Source of the DNA: Anadara kagoshimensis | Taxonomy: Eukaryota > Mollusca > Bivalvia > Arcoida > Arcidae | Assembly (NCBI GenBank): GCA_021292105.1 | Contig: CM037870.1 | Location: 43,976,576 to 44,040,575 of the forward strand | Direction: 5' to 3' | DNA: 64,000 nt | In this document: one piece after another, positions 1 through 11,256 of the stretch | How the letters are laid out: the number at the start of each line of letters is the position of its first letter | Numbering within the stretch: position 1 is the stretch's first letter | Made by a program: the position numbers and the translations under genes | The notes under the pieces: generated by a model | What the model was told of the DNA's origin: nothing | Seen by the model: the letters and a program-made list of their open reading frames with translations, nothing else | Database searches by the model: none

Positions 1-106
1 TACAGGGCTCAGTTTCAGAATTATTCCTTAGTGAAGGTTTTCTTTAACTTAAATCTAGAAATAATTTTGTCAGCATTCAGTAATTTAAATTGTCATTATA
101 CCCCTG

Positions 107-300
107 CAAATGAAGTTTAGGAGGTATATAGGAATTGCACTATCTGTCTATCCATTGCATATATCCATATGGCAGTTATTGACTGTTTGTCCCAGTATCA
201 TGCCCACTGTATATCTCACATGTCTGTGGATGGATTTTAATCAAATTTGACAAAAGAAGTAAACCAACATGAGACAATGTGTCACAGGATCTCAAAAACT
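107..300 (+). repeat. Dispersed element C, copy 1 (diverged)
   Basis: This segment matches 6140-6345 in order and orientation. Shared blocks include the start (aagtttag, ggtatataggaat), a ctatctgtct stretch, and a tail reading ccaacatga then acaatgtgt. No ORF, terminal inverted repeat or tRNA-like box is visible, so the class is unknown. A related shorter fragment sits near 45392-45480. It is probably a non-autonomous interspersed repeat. Confidence 0.6.
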
Positions 301-437
301 TTGAAAAATTGAGTGGGAGAGTTAACTCCATTCAATCAATCTATCATATATGAAGGAGGCATATGTGTTATATTGATAATTTTACTCTTGTTTTAACAAT
401 ACTGTAGCTATGTTACACATTTAAGCCACAATCTTTA

Positions 438-672
438 TAGACTTAGACCTTAGTGGCCAAATAGTCTCAAGCAGCCACTTATACAGATCAAATCCTTAGG
501 TTCAATCTAATCCCACTTGGACAGATGATTGTGTGAGAAAGTATGTCATTTCACTTGCTGAAGGTTGGTAGTTTTCTCTGGGCACTCTGGTTTCCTCCAC
601 CATTCTGAAATTGAAAATGCCTCAATATAAGTGAAAGAATCTTGACTGGGATAAAACACCATTTATCCAATC
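438..672 (+). mobile_element. SINE-B copy (tRNA-headed SINE)
   Basis: The head reads cttagtggccaaatagtctc, like a long-variable-arm tRNA A box, and is followed by ggttcaatctaatccc as a B-box-like segment. The body has the family hallmarks: gaaggttggtagttttctc, ggtttcctccaccat, atataagtgaaagaatcttg and a dataaaacaccat-like tail. The same order recurs in more than ten places on both strands. The copy is diverged and has no coding capacity. Confidence 0.75.
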
Positions 673-689
673 TAAACCTTTTGTACATA

Positions 690-868
690 CAGTCAAACCT
701 GTCTATCAAGGCCACCCAAGGGAACTAGTAAAATTGCCCTTTATAGGCAGGTGGTCTTTATATACAGGTTTTAATAATATGAATAAAGAACAATTGGGAT
801 GCAATTTTACTGGCCTTTTTAAGCAGGTGGTCCTTTTATAGAGGTGGCCTATATGGCAGGTTCCACTG
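690..868. mobile_element. MITE-1 copy, TA-flanked
   Basis: The element starts cagtcaaacctgtct and ends ggcaggttccactg. These are inverted repeats, and TA stands immediately outside both ends (688-689 and 869-870). The inside repeats ggcc, ttata and caggtgg blocks in both orientations. A CAGT end plus a TA target duplication is typical of non-autonomous Tc1/mariner derivatives. Sister copies lie at 14320-14484 and 20663-20841. Confidence 0.8.
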
Positions 869-1359
869 TATTAACATACACTTGATCTGTAAGTAAATCA
901 GAATAACTAGATGCCAATATTTTCCAAGCTTGAAGTTAATCTATGACATAATATAATATCATACACTGACACACACACAGATCAATGCATTTCTGCCTTA
1001 ATAACTTAATTTCATTCAATCTATTTTGAAAGAGCTCTTTGATGTCTGAAGGTAAAAAAAATATAAATGTAAAATGCCAGGTTATTTTATCTCGGCAGTC
1101 CTAAATGGATTTATTTTTAAGTATTGACCAAATATCTTTCTGATAAATCCACATATTAATATATAATGTGAATTTTTATGTGATTGATATTTTTGATGAG
1201 GTTTTTGACTTTGTTATATAGCTAATCAATTGAGGTGTTTGTTGTACAACCCCAAAGTAAACACCACCCACCTATCTTACATTAGCATGGAGGTTCAATA
1301 AAATATTGTATCGGTAATTAGTATGCATGAAAAATGTGTCATATATTGTCATCCTTCAG

Positions 1360-1645
1360 TAAATACAAGGAGTGGAGTGGCATAATTCAAAGTTGAGGTT
1401 TAACGCACATGTCAAGATTTTTTTATCTTATATCGAGATGGTCAGTTCAGGGATGGAGAAAACCAGAGTGTCTTAAAACACTACTGACCTTCAGCAAGAA
1501 AACTTAACACAAAGAGGCAATAGTGGCCTATTGAGGTGATCATCTTAGAAATGGTGGCTGGAGGAAACCAGAGTGCCTGGAAAAAACCACCAACCTTCAG
1601 CAAGGAAACTAACACAAAAGGCAATAATGGTCCAAGTTCATCCCA
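1360..1645 (-). mobile_element. SINE-B fragments, reverse, partly duplicated
   Basis: Read on the minus strand, this holds two successive copies of the SINE-B body. On the + strand, gaaaaccagagtg with ccttcagcaag occurs near 1458-1500, and ggaggaaaccagagtgcctgg with ccttcagcaag near 1560-1605. The overlapping 85-codon open frame is a by-product of the repeat. Confidence 0.6.
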
Positions 1646-1732
1646 GGATGGAGGTTGTGAAAAGTTTGAGATTGCCCATTTGGAGGGCAAACAGTAAATG
1701 AAATTTTGTGTACTTGATGATGTGGTAAACAT

Positions 1733-1975
1733 GCCCACTCAACAAAATGTTAAACTTGCCCTCTCAAAGATATGCCCTCTAGATAAAATATTTTTATTAT
1801 GTTAAACTTGTCCAGTAAATGAAATTTGTGCACTTGGTGTAGCGTTAAAGTTGCCCACTCAACAAAATGTTAAACTGTCCTCTCAAAAATATGCCCTCTG
1901 GATAAAATGTCTAACTTGCCCATTCAATGAAATGTTAAACTTGTCCATTCAACAAAATTTTAAACTCGTCCAGTC
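1733..1975. repeat. Short imperfect tandem duplication
   Basis: The block cactcaacaaaatgttaaac, with a ctctcaaa(a/g)atatgccctct companion, occurs at about 1736 and again at about 1855. Shorter echoes (gttaaacttgtcc, attcaaca) run to 1960. It is an imperfect repeat of about 118 bp, apparently non-coding. The 83-codon frame over it shows no recognisable domain. Confidence 0.6.
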
Positions 1976-1979
1976 CATG

Positions 1980-2594
1980 CACTCTTCTCCACTCAAAGGC
2001 TCAGAGAAGATTTGTAACTTAAAACCATTTGAAAGGTTTGAATTCAAAACACACCTGTTATTTCATATAGGTAAAATCCAGGTAACTTATAAACAAAAGT
2101 AATTGTTGCCTCTAGGTTTAGCATTTAATGACCTAATCCCCTAAGATATAAATATATTATTGTATATTGCATAAGTGTGTATTGTAGTTCCTGTGACCAG
2201 GTAAAGACCAGGCAAATACTGGGTTATCTGGGTAAATATGTTTGTATTTTGAGTATTTATTTTTAGCACTAATCTTCTTAAAATATTAAATAAAATATTA
2301 TCAAAGTGGATAGCTATAAGTAATACTTATCTTTAAGATAATGTAGCAATTCATTCCTTACTTTTGTCATTGCTAACTGAGATATGATTAAATAAACTAA
2401 ATCTTAATTTTTTCCGATTGACCGAATCCTTAAAACTTATGTGATTTTGTTAAGCGTTTCTTTACACCATGTGTTAAATAGTATGTCATTTATGCCATTA
2501 AAGTTTGCATACATTGTAACACTATTAACTATTAATGCATGCATGCATTAGCTGATGCAATATTTTGTATCTTGCGTGTTTGATGTATTAATTG
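1980..2594. other. No feature seen
   Basis: AT-rich DNA with no convincing exon, repeat family member or tRNA-like box on either strand. Confidence 0.6.
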
Positions 2595-2596
2595 AA

Positions 2597-2815
2597 TGTG
2601 GTTTTACATCCTAGTTAAGAATATTTCACTTATATCAAGATGTCACCAGCTGTAAGTAAAGGGGCAGAAATTTTTACCTTTGCAGTGTGCTAGGGGCAAT
2701 GTGCAGGGAGGGTTATTTAATGTTCCACGCTTCACATGACTTTTCCAAGGTCCCAGTGATTTGGTGAAAGAACAATCACTACCTACCAAGTTTGGGTCTT
2801 TAAACCCATTAACAC
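2597..2815 (-). mobile_element. SINE-A copy, reverse, degenerate
   Basis: The reverse complement carries the SINE-A body in order. On the + strand this shows as aagaatatttcacttatatc, then aagatgtcaccagctgtaag, gcagaaatttttacc, cagggagggtt and a gtgaaagaacaatcactacc block matching the family's mid-region. The tRNA-like head is eroded or missing on the right side. Confidence 0.65.
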
Positions 2816-3376
2816 TATATACTTCTCATTTACACTCTACCCACAGTGAACTGCCCCGAGTTCTAAGAACTATCATAGAAAAAAACCCATCATATGATTC
2901 TAAATGTATTCATTTGGGTTTTTTAAAGGCACAGTGTAACAGCCCTGCTCTATAATGTGTCATTGTGCAACCCTAAGGATTGCAAAAGTAGTAACCCACT
3001 GTGCAGGAGAATCCTGGTTTCATTACTGGTCTGAGTATACTCTTGATTTAATTGGGATGTACCATATTTTATTAGCTTGTCTGTACAGCATGCAGGTGAT
3101 CTTATGTTGAAAAATTTATTTGTTTGAACAATTCGGTGAAAAATAATTCTTCCTAAAGATTTACAACAGAATTCAATTGATGGGGATACAACAGGAAGTC
3201 CTCCCGAAAAGTTTTATTTCAGTTTTTCGGATGGTGCACCCTACTGTTTTTCCAACAGCTCTTGTTAAAATTACTTCATAATACTATAGTTCCATTTTCA
3301 TTGCATCAGTGGTTAGAAACAACCCCCAGGGGAGAGAGATTGTCCTCAATATTGTTTATAAATTCTCTTTTACTTG
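2816..3376. other. No feature seen
   Basis: No gene or recognisable repeat. The short open frame covering the left part is AT-rich and lacks domain signatures. Confidence 0.55.
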
Positions 3377-3610
3377 TATAGGCAAACAACATTGACCTGT
3401 CTGCTTGACCTTTAATTTAAATATTTATGATAGACCAGTATATTTAGGTATAGGGAATACAAGTGTATATTTTTGCTACATCATGGGAAACATGCATTAT
3501 GTATGTATCAACTGCGAATCCAAACATTACCCATATATTGACTGGACCATTGTATATGAATAATACCTAATGAAAGGTCAAGCGGACAGTTCAATGTTGT
3601 TTGCCTGTAT
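3377..3610. mobile_element. MITE-3 copy with long inverted ends
   Basis: The left end reads ataggcaaacaacattgacc and continues tgtctgcttgacctt. The right end is its imperfect inverse (aaaggtcaagcggacag, then ttcaatgttgtttgcctgtat), giving terminal inverted repeats of about 36 bp. The interior has no ORF. A second full copy is at 15817-16058 and a partial one at 15673-15780, so it is a mobile family. The transposase superfamily cannot be decided from the sequence. Confidence 0.75.
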
Positions 3611-3862
3611 TTGATATGAATCACACTAAATTTTATTTATCATTGTTGTCACATCTCATGAATAATTAATGAGCTAATGTCTACATGATAATTGAATTTT
3701 TATTATTGTTTCCTCATTGAGTGTTTTCTAACATGTTTACTATTTTACATATTTTGCTTATTTTATTGTTGAGGTATCTATTTCTTTGTTAGCTCATATT
3801 TAATTTATTAGTTGAGTGTTTACTACAAAAAGTAAAGGCAATATGACAGACCAGGATTGATT

Positions 3863-4170
3863 AGTGGCCAGGTAGCTCAATTGGTAGATCACCCCACTAG
3901 TATTTGGAAGGTCTCGGGTTTGGGTACCAGTTTGGTCACTGCATGAATGTTTTCCCATTTCAGTTACATTTGGGAGCTCATCTGACCTTGGAAAGTGGCA
4001 GACCAACAGGTTGGTCCCAGGGTGGTACCTGGGTGGTTTGGATTCAAGATAGTTGAGTCCAAAACAAGGAAGGATGGAATGTGATGAATTGGGCTCTATT
4101 GGTGCTGAGGTAGCTCAGTCAGTTAGGCTTCCCTAGTCCTTGTTTCAAGTCTGAGATTGACTGTTGCATT
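3863..4170 (+). mobile_element. Two degenerate tRNA-like SINE heads
   Basis: There are two tRNA-like segments in the same orientation. One near 3868-3935 has ggtagctcaattggtagatc followed by ggtctcgggtttgggtacc. One near 4106-4165 has gaggtagctcagtcagttag followed by gtttcaagtctgagattg. The second is followed by a pyrimidine tail (tttttccctttcctttt), as in the copies at 14530 and 14757. Neither folds as a plausible tRNA with intact loops, so they are SINE relics. Confidence 0.6.
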
Positions 4171-4745
4171 TTTCCCTTTCCTTTTACACACATATATATA
4201 AGGTTAGGGTTAAAACAAATGTATCTCATACACCTGTGGCAGGTAAAGATCTCTGTATTCCATGCAATCATCCCAAATGATATACCAATAATCCTTCTAA
4301 GTTAATTACCATAGTTCAACTAAATGTTTGAAATTTAGAATTAGTTGGTTTGTTTGATCATAGTCTTATATATGTACTTCTTATTAAAAATACAATCCAG
4401 TTTAAAGTTCACTAACTTATGACTAATAGTTATTTACGGCAATAAATCAAAATTATTTTATGTTATCAGTCTGTAATCAGAATATAATGGAAAAAATAAG
4501 AAAAAAAAGTGTGATTTTTATTACTACGTGGATTGATCAGCATCGATTTAAATTACAATTTTTATAATATCATATCCACATGATTTAAACATAATATACT
4601 TAATATGACTAAAAGTTAAGTAAAGTTTTTGTTCTGTGCTCTTGAAGTATGAAATTTAATTGAATGGGTGTTTATGCAATTATGATATTTAAAATTTTAT
4701 TCATGTAGTATTAAAAAAATTGTAATTCACAAATGTACTCATATA
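4171..4745. other. No feature seen
   Basis: AT-rich DNA with no gene or repeat family recognised. Confidence 0.55.
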
Positions 4746-4751
4746 CTAAAA

Positions 4752-4960
4752 CCACTGCAGTAGCTCAGTTGGTAGATTGCTCGCTCCGTAAGTGGGAGGT
4801 TGTGGGTTCGAGCCCTGACCAGGTCTGACTCGAGACTTGGAAGTGGGTAGTGAATGTTCCTTGTCCAAGCACTCAGCATTACGAAATGAAAGTCACAGTT
4901 CTTTCGGATGGGAACTTAAAATAGTCTCGACTGGGGCATTAAACACCTTTACTCATATAC
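4752..4960 (+). mobile_element. SINE-A copy, internally deleted
   Basis: The head is a well-preserved tRNA-like unit: gtagctcagttggtagattg (A box), then ggttgtgggttcgagccc (B box). The family body follows (gacttggaagtgggtagtga, ccaagcactcagcattac, ttcggatgggaacttaaaat) and then jumps to the tail (ctcgactggggcattaaaca). The middle part, with gcaacacacaggc and cctatagctgg, present in longer copies is absent. This is an internal deletion or a short subfamily. Confidence 0.85.
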
Positions 4961-5159
4961 TAAAATTCCTGTTTAACTTTAGGATATAAATATAGAAATG
5001 GGGTTCACTGGTTTACCCAAAAATGAAAACTAGTTTTCAATAAAATTGAAAATGATATGAAATTAGATATTACACATTCACAGAATAAAGCTATTTTTAT
5101 GGGAAAAATATTGAATAATGCAATTGGGTATATATATCACATACTGGTAATACACTTGA

Positions 5160-5350
5160 AAACCCCATCCCAGATCTTGAAATTTGAAGGTTTTAATGTC
5201 GGTCAAAAAACAGTGTGAAAAGATTGTCAGTTTGTTTGCAAATGGTCAATGGCTTTCTCTAGGCACTTCATTTCCTTCCATCATCCTTGAACTCAGGTGA
5301 CCTCCAAGATAAAGGGGTGCAAAACTCAATTACTCCACTCCATTCCATAT
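5160..5350 (+). mobile_element. SINE-B copy, degenerate
   Basis: Family body blocks appear in order: gtgtgaaaagattgtcagt, caatggctttctctaggcac, ttccttccatcatcc and a tail near cactccattcc. The head is not recognisable. A separate 20-bp-scale duplication (ttttacaggaaaaatgaata) lies just downstream, near 5378-5418. Confidence 0.55.
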
Positions 5351-5354
5351 TGGC

Positions 5355-5800
5355 ACATGTCTGTTTTTAATAGTTTTTACAGGAAAAATGAATAGGTTTT
5401 TACAGGAAAAATGAATAGTTTTTACCTGAATGTTGAATGTAAGTGGTAGTTTTAAGATTTTACATGTATCATTGATATATCTGACAGGAATTGTGTCATC
5501 TGTGGAGCATACATAATGATTTTGTTGATCTATCAGGGGAATAATTTGGTGATTCGGATAATGAATAAATTACTAATATCACATTAAAGAAATACTGACT
5601 TAGTTAATGATGTTGTTGTATGTTTAAGGATAATTTTGATCAGTATATTGGTAGATGATGCATTATGGACAACTTTATATTAGGACTCTCTGTGCTGTCC
5701 CAGAATTGGGGGGAAAACATTGCCAGATACCAGATCAAAAATAAACATACTAATCCATGTCCGAATCATAATCCAGAAGCAAAGTAAAAACTTTGGAACC
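5355..5800. other. No feature seen
   Basis: Apart from a short direct repeat near 5378-5418, nothing is recognisable. Confidence 0.55.
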
Positions 5801-5805
5801 AACAA

Positions 5806-5925
5806 GTTAGGTTAGACACATGAACTTTCACCAGGGAAATGAGGCGAGGTGCCTGGAACGGTAATCACCTCCTGTTTAGCTAGCTACACCTGCCACATGT
5901 GTAATCACATTGATAAGCCTAGGCT
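5806..5925 (+). repeat. Dispersed element D, copy 1
   Basis: This segment matches 37038-37145. Shared blocks are aggtta, acacatgaactt, cctcctgtttagc/ccttcctgtttagc and ccacacctgcca-like sequence. No ORF or inverted ends are seen. It is an interspersed repeat of unknown type. Confidence 0.6.
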
Positions 5926-6137
5926 TGCAATATCCCTGAGTCAACAATTTATTTGCAAGCAGCCTGCTTCGTTGTACAAGGTCCCCATAGTGGGAACAAG
6001 CTCTACCATAGCGTGTTAATTGTGAAACAATGTCAAATGCACCATAATCAGGTGAAGCAGGTATATTGCTGCATAGGAAAGGAAAGTTGACAATAGAAAA
6101 AATGAAGTCATCACGTTTGGTTTCTTTATACCAATAC

Positions 6138-6345
6138 CTCTGCAAACAAAGTTTAGGGAGGTATATAGGAATCACCCTGTCTATCTGTCTGTCCATCCTA
6201 ATATTGTGTTTGCTTCATATCTTGTTTGCATATGCATGGATTTTGATCAAACCTAAACCAACATGAAACAATGTGTTACATACAAATTCAGGGGCATAAG
6301 TCAAGGGTCAAGGCCACAAGGTCAAATGTTGGAAATGGGCAGAGA
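6138..6345 (+). repeat. Dispersed element C, copy 2
   Basis: This is the better preserved partner of 107-300. It starts aaagtttagggaggtatata, passes ctgtctatctgtctgtcc, and ends with tcaagggtcaaggccacaag. The two short frames overlapping it on opposite strands are accidental. Confidence 0.6.
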
Positions 6346-6349
6346 GGAG

Positions 6350-7245
6350 GTATTTGTCTCTCAAGAGATTGCTCTAAGTAGCATTAATAAACATATTAAA
6401 TTGTTGAATTGGTCGGCAAAACCACAGTGGCAAAAGTCAAACAACATCTAGGCTATCAAGACCTAATTAGAGAATACGATTGTTTATTTAACTAGACCCT
6501 ACCTTTTAGAATATTCGATGATTTGACATGAATTTCAAAGATATGTAATGAAACCATTATATAAACTGATTTCTGTTGAAATAATCAGAACTTTACTAGA
6601 AGATAACAATTGTTTTAATAGATTGTAGAAAAATGATATTTTTGTGTGAGGGGGTGTGTCATTGAAGATTCATTTACTGACATTGTGGTTGATTGAACAC
6701 AAGGCTGACATCAAAGTAACGGAAATACCTGATTTAAATTTAAACAGGTATATTCATTACAAATACCAGAGTTTTATTTGTTCAGAGATTTACTGACTCT
6801 GTTGTGCTAGTTTAAAATTTTTACTTCCACCAGGAGACAAAGATAGCATTATATGTAATTTGAAATTGTTTTTGGATGAACTTATATGCAAGCATTTTCA
6901 TGCATAGATGTTGTTGTGTGATTCTGATATAGAACTAAGGAATTGGTAAGGTTAATATCATACTTTGAAGGTTTAAAGGTTCTACTAAACACACAAACAC
7001 CCACACATACACACCACTTGACCTATCTATGCAAAACTTTGTAAAAACACATGGCATTCAAACACACTGGTATATTGAAAATTGTTATGCTTTGTTGCCA
7101 TAAATAGTTTTTTATCATCAGGTCATGGTAACAACTGTGATTATGACAAGATGGAAGTCGTGGGTTTGACTCTGGTTGACCAACCACATTTCTATTAAAG
7201 TGGTTTTTGGTTGTTATTTATCTTTACTGATTGGCTTACTGATGA
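6350..7245. other. No feature seen
   Basis: AT-rich DNA with no exon or repeat family recognised, except a short CA-rich stretch near 6990-7015. Confidence 0.55.
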
Positions 7246-7248
7246 GGT

Positions 7249-10200
7249 AAGGGGCCTTGGTGGCCAAGTGGTCTAACATTATTGATCACAGCACCTGTCA
7301 TCACTTAGGTTCAAATCCCACTCAGGACGATTCTAGCGTGAGAAATTTGTCAGATAGTTTGACCATGGTCAGTAGTTTTCCAGTTTCTTCCACTATCCCT
7401 GGATTGACCATTGATATAAGTGGTTAGTAGTTTTCCAGTTTCCTCCACATATCCCTGGATTGATCGTTGATATAAGTGGTCAATAGTTTTCCAGTTTCCT
7501 CCACATATCCCTGGATTGACCATTGATATAAGTGGTCAGTGATTTTCCAGTTCCCTCCACATATCCCAGGATTGACCATTGATATAAGTGGTTAGTAGTT
7601 TTCCAGTTCCCTCCACATATCCCTGGATTGACCATTGATATAAGTGGTCAGTAATTTTCCAGTTCCCTCCACATATCCCTGGATTGACCATTTATATAAG
7701 TGGTCAGTAGTTTTCCAGTTCCCTCCACATATCCCAGGATTGACCATTGATATAAGTGGTTAGTAGTTTTCCAGTTCCCTCCACATATCCCTGGATTGAC
7801 CATTGATATAAGTGGTCAGTAGTTTTCCAGTTCCCTCCACATATCCCTGGATTGACCATTGATATAAGTGGTTAGTAGTTTTCCAGTTCCCTCCACATAT
7901 CCCTGGATTGACCATTGATATAAGTGGTCAGTAGTTTTCCAGTTCCCTCCATATATCCCTGGATTGACCATTGATATAAGTGGTCAGTAGTTTTCCAGTT
8001 CCCTCCACATATCCCAGGATTGACCATTGATATAAGTGGTTAGTAGTTTTCCAGTTCCCTCCACATATCCCTGGATTGACCATTGATATAAGTGGTCAGT
8101 AGTTTTCCAGTTCCCTCCACATATCCCTGGATTGACCATTGATATAAGTGGTCAGTAGTTTTCCAGTTCCCTCCATATATCCCTGGATTGACCATTGATA
8201 TAAGTGGTCAGTAGTTTTCCAGTTCCCTCCACATATCCCTGGATTGACCATTGATATAAGTGGTTAGTAGTTTTCCAGTTCCCTCCACATATCCCTGGAT
8301 TGACCATTGATATAAGTTGTTAGTAGTTTTCCAGTTCCCTCCACATATCCCTGGATTGACCATTGATATAAGTGGTTAGTAGTTTTCCAGTTCCCTCCAC
8401 ATATCCCTGGATTGACCATTGATATAAGTGGTTAGTAGTTTTCCCAGTTCCCTCCACATATCCCTGGATTGACCATTGATATAAGTGGTTAGTAGTTTTC
8501 CAGTTCCCTCCACATATCCCTGGATTGACCATTGATATAAGTGGTCAGTAGTTTTCCAGTTCCCTCCACATATCCCTGGATTGACCATTGATATAAGTGG
8601 TCAGTAGTTTTCCAGTTCCCTCCACATATCCCTGGATTGACCATTGATATCAGTGGTTAGTAGTTTTCCAGTTCCCTCCACATATCCCTGGATTGACCAT
8701 TGATATGAGTGGTTAGTAGTTTTCCAGTTCCCTCCACATATCCCTGGATTGTCCATTGATATGAGTGGTTAGTAGTTTTCCAGTTCCCTCCACATATCCC
8801 TGGATTGACCATTGATATAAGTGGTTAGTAGTTTTCCAGTTCCCTCCACATATCCCTGGATTGACCATTGATATAAGTGGTTAGTAGTTTTCCAGTTCCC
8901 TCCATATATCCCTGGATTGACCATTGATATAAGTGGTCAGTAGTTTTCCAGTTCCCTCCATATATCCCTGGATTGACCATTGATATAAGTGGTCAGTAGT
9001 TTTCCAGTTCCCTCCATATATCCCTGGATTGACCATTGATATAAGTGGTTAGTAGTTTTCCAGTTCCCTCCACATATCCCTGGATTGACCATTGATATAA
9101 GTGGTTAGTAGTTTTCCAGTTCCCTCCATATATCCCTGGATTGACCATTGATATAAGTGGTCAGTAGTTTTCCAGTTCCCTCCACATATCCCTGGATTGA
9201 CCATTGATATAAGTGGTTAGTAGTTTTCCAGTTCCCTCCACATATCCCTGGATTGACCATTGATATAAGTGGTTAGTAGTTTTCCAGTTCCCTCCACATA
9301 TCCCTGGATTGACCATTGATATAAGTGGTTAGTAGTTTTCCAGTTCCCTCCACATATCCCTGGATTGACCATTGATATAAGTGGTCAGTAGTTTTCCAGT
9401 TCCCTCCACATATCCCTGGATTGACCATTGATATAAGTGGTCAGTAGTTTTCCAGTTCCCTCCACATATCCCTGGATTGACCATTGATATAAGTGGTTAG
9501 TAGTTTTCCAGTTCCCTCCACATATCCCTGGATTGACCATTGATATAAGGTTAGTAGTTTTCCAGTTCCCTCCACATATCCCTGGATTGTCCATTGATAT
9601 AAGTGGTTAGTAGTTTTCCAGTTCCCTCCACATATCCCTGGATTGACCATTGATATAAGTGGTTAGTAGTTTTCCAGTTCCCTCCACATATCCCTGGATT
9701 GACCATTGATATAAGTGGTTAGTAGTTTTCCAGTTCCCTCCACATATCCCTGGATTGACCATTGATATAAGTGGTTAGTAGTTTTCCAGTTCCCTCCACA
9801 TATCCCTGGATTGACCATTGATATAAGTGGTCATTAGTTTTCCAGTTCCCTCCACTATCCCTGGATTGACCATTGATATAAGTGGTCAGTGATTTTCCAG
9901 TTTCCTCCACTATCCCTGGATTGACCATTGATATAAGTGGTCAGTGATTTTCCAGTTCCCTCCACATATCCCTGGATTGACCATTGATATAAGTGGTCAG
10001 TGATTTTCCAGTTCCCTCCACATATCCCTGGATTGACCATTGATATAAGTGGTCAGTGATTTTCCAGTTCCCTCCACATATCCCTGGATTGATCATTGAT
10101 ATAAGTTGTCAGTAGTTTTCCAGTTCCCTCCACTATCCCTGGATTGACCATTGATATAAGTGAAAGAATTTTGGCTTGGGCATAAAACTTAATCACTCAA
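7249..10200 (+). mobile_element. SINE-B copy split by an internal minisatellite
   Basis: The left flank is a SINE-B head: gccttggtggccaagtggtc, then ggttcaaatcccactcagg, then gagaaatttgtcagatag. The right flank (about 10162-10195) is the family tail: gatataagtgaaagaatttt, then gcttgggcataaaact. Everything between is tandem copies of the 56-bp SINE body (see the array entry). The structure is one SINE whose middle has been expanded about fifty-fold. Confidence 0.85.
7363..10165 (+). repeat. 56-bp minisatellite, about 50 copies
   Basis: The unit contains tggtcagtagttttccag, ttccctccacatatccc, tggattgaccattgatataag and repeats with few substitutions. Common variants are gtcagt/gttagt, cacatat/catatat/cactat and ccctgg/ccagg. 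Period is 56 bp over about 2.8 kb. Outermost units are more diverged than central ones. The unit is the internal part of SINE-B, as the flanks show. Open frames across it on the minus strand (period not a multiple of 3, so all frames cycle) are by-products, not genes. Confidence 0.95.
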
Positions 10201-10585
10201 CTGATGATGTAATATGATCGAGTGCAATGATAGTAATTTTGGATACTAATGAGTGCTACCATAGGTCTTCAGAGTTGCCAGTAATTGCATTTTATGAATG
10301 TATAAATCTGACTGCTTTAACTTTGGATTTAGTTTTAATCTTTGAGATTAATATAAACTGTAATCTTATGGTAAATTGCCAATACAACATTATTGTTTAC
10401 ATACAGAATTAACGAGCACCTGTTCTCACCATTATTTCTTGAGCTTCATTTGTTTTGCTCAAAAGCTTTTAGTTTTTACAAAGGTATTGAAGACTTTGTG
10501 TCATAACCCAGGTATTAGTGTCCATTGTGTTAAAATGATGCACAAGATGGGCAGACAAGTTTTGCTGTTTGATTTTGAATGCTCT
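10200..10585. other. No feature seen
   Basis: Unique-looking AT-rich DNA. Short frames here lack any domain or codon-use signal. Confidence 0.5.
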
Positions 10586-10589
10586 TGTT

Positions 10590-10832
10590 TGCATCAGACC
10601 TCAGTAGTCAAGTGGGCTAAACCATGTGCTTACATATTGCTAAGGTTGAAATTCCACATGGGCTGATCCTGGTTTGAGAAAGTGTGTAAATTATCTTGTT
10701 TTAGGTTGGTTGTTTTCCTCAAGTATTTTGATTCCATCCTCATCATCCTTCTGATAAACTGACTGACTTAAAGTAAGTGTAAGAATCCTGACTTGGACAG
10801 CATACAATACCATTAGTCCATTCCACTTTTGT
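10590..10832 (+). mobile_element. SINE-B copy, full length but diverged
   Basis: The head (cagacctcagtagtcaagtg), B-box-like region (ggttgaaattccacatgg), body (gagaaagtgtgtaaattatc, taggttggttgttttcctc) and tail (gtaagaatcctgacttggac, ataccattagtcc) are all present in order. Confidence 0.7.
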
Positions 10833-10834
10833 TT

Positions 10835-11255
10835 GCTAATACATTCCTAAATTAAAAAAAAATGTTTTTGTAAATATAATTCATAATATCATGAGAAAAA
10901 ATGTGTATAGTTCATGGGTTCATGGTGTTAATCATTGAAAAAAAGAAGAATTACAAAACATTAAGAAAGTAATGCCCGGTCTTATTTATTCAATATACAC
11001 TATACCATAATTAAACACTTTGTGTAAAGCTTTCAACTTTTTAAATATATAAATATTTTTAAAGAGAGGATATACTATTTCTAACCTTGGTTAATCTATA
11101 ATATTCATAATTTAAAATATATATGGAATTTGTCTTTAGTGGCGTCCAATGTACTTTTTAACTTATGGGTTAAATCCCTTTACTAGGTGTAATGTAAAAT
11201 CTGGACCTGTCAAACATGTTCCATTTCTGAGTAATATATCTGAGATTTAGTTTAT
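10835..11255. other. No feature seen
   Basis: AT-rich DNA, nothing recognised. Confidence 0.5.
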
Positions 11256-11256
11256 A

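Noticed and set aside
8320-10040. Six 60-70 residue minus-strand frames with repeating Gly-Asn-Trp-Lys peptides
   Set aside because: They lie wholly inside the 56-bp minisatellite; the period is not a multiple of three and the same peptide appears in shifted frames. There are no splice or start signals.
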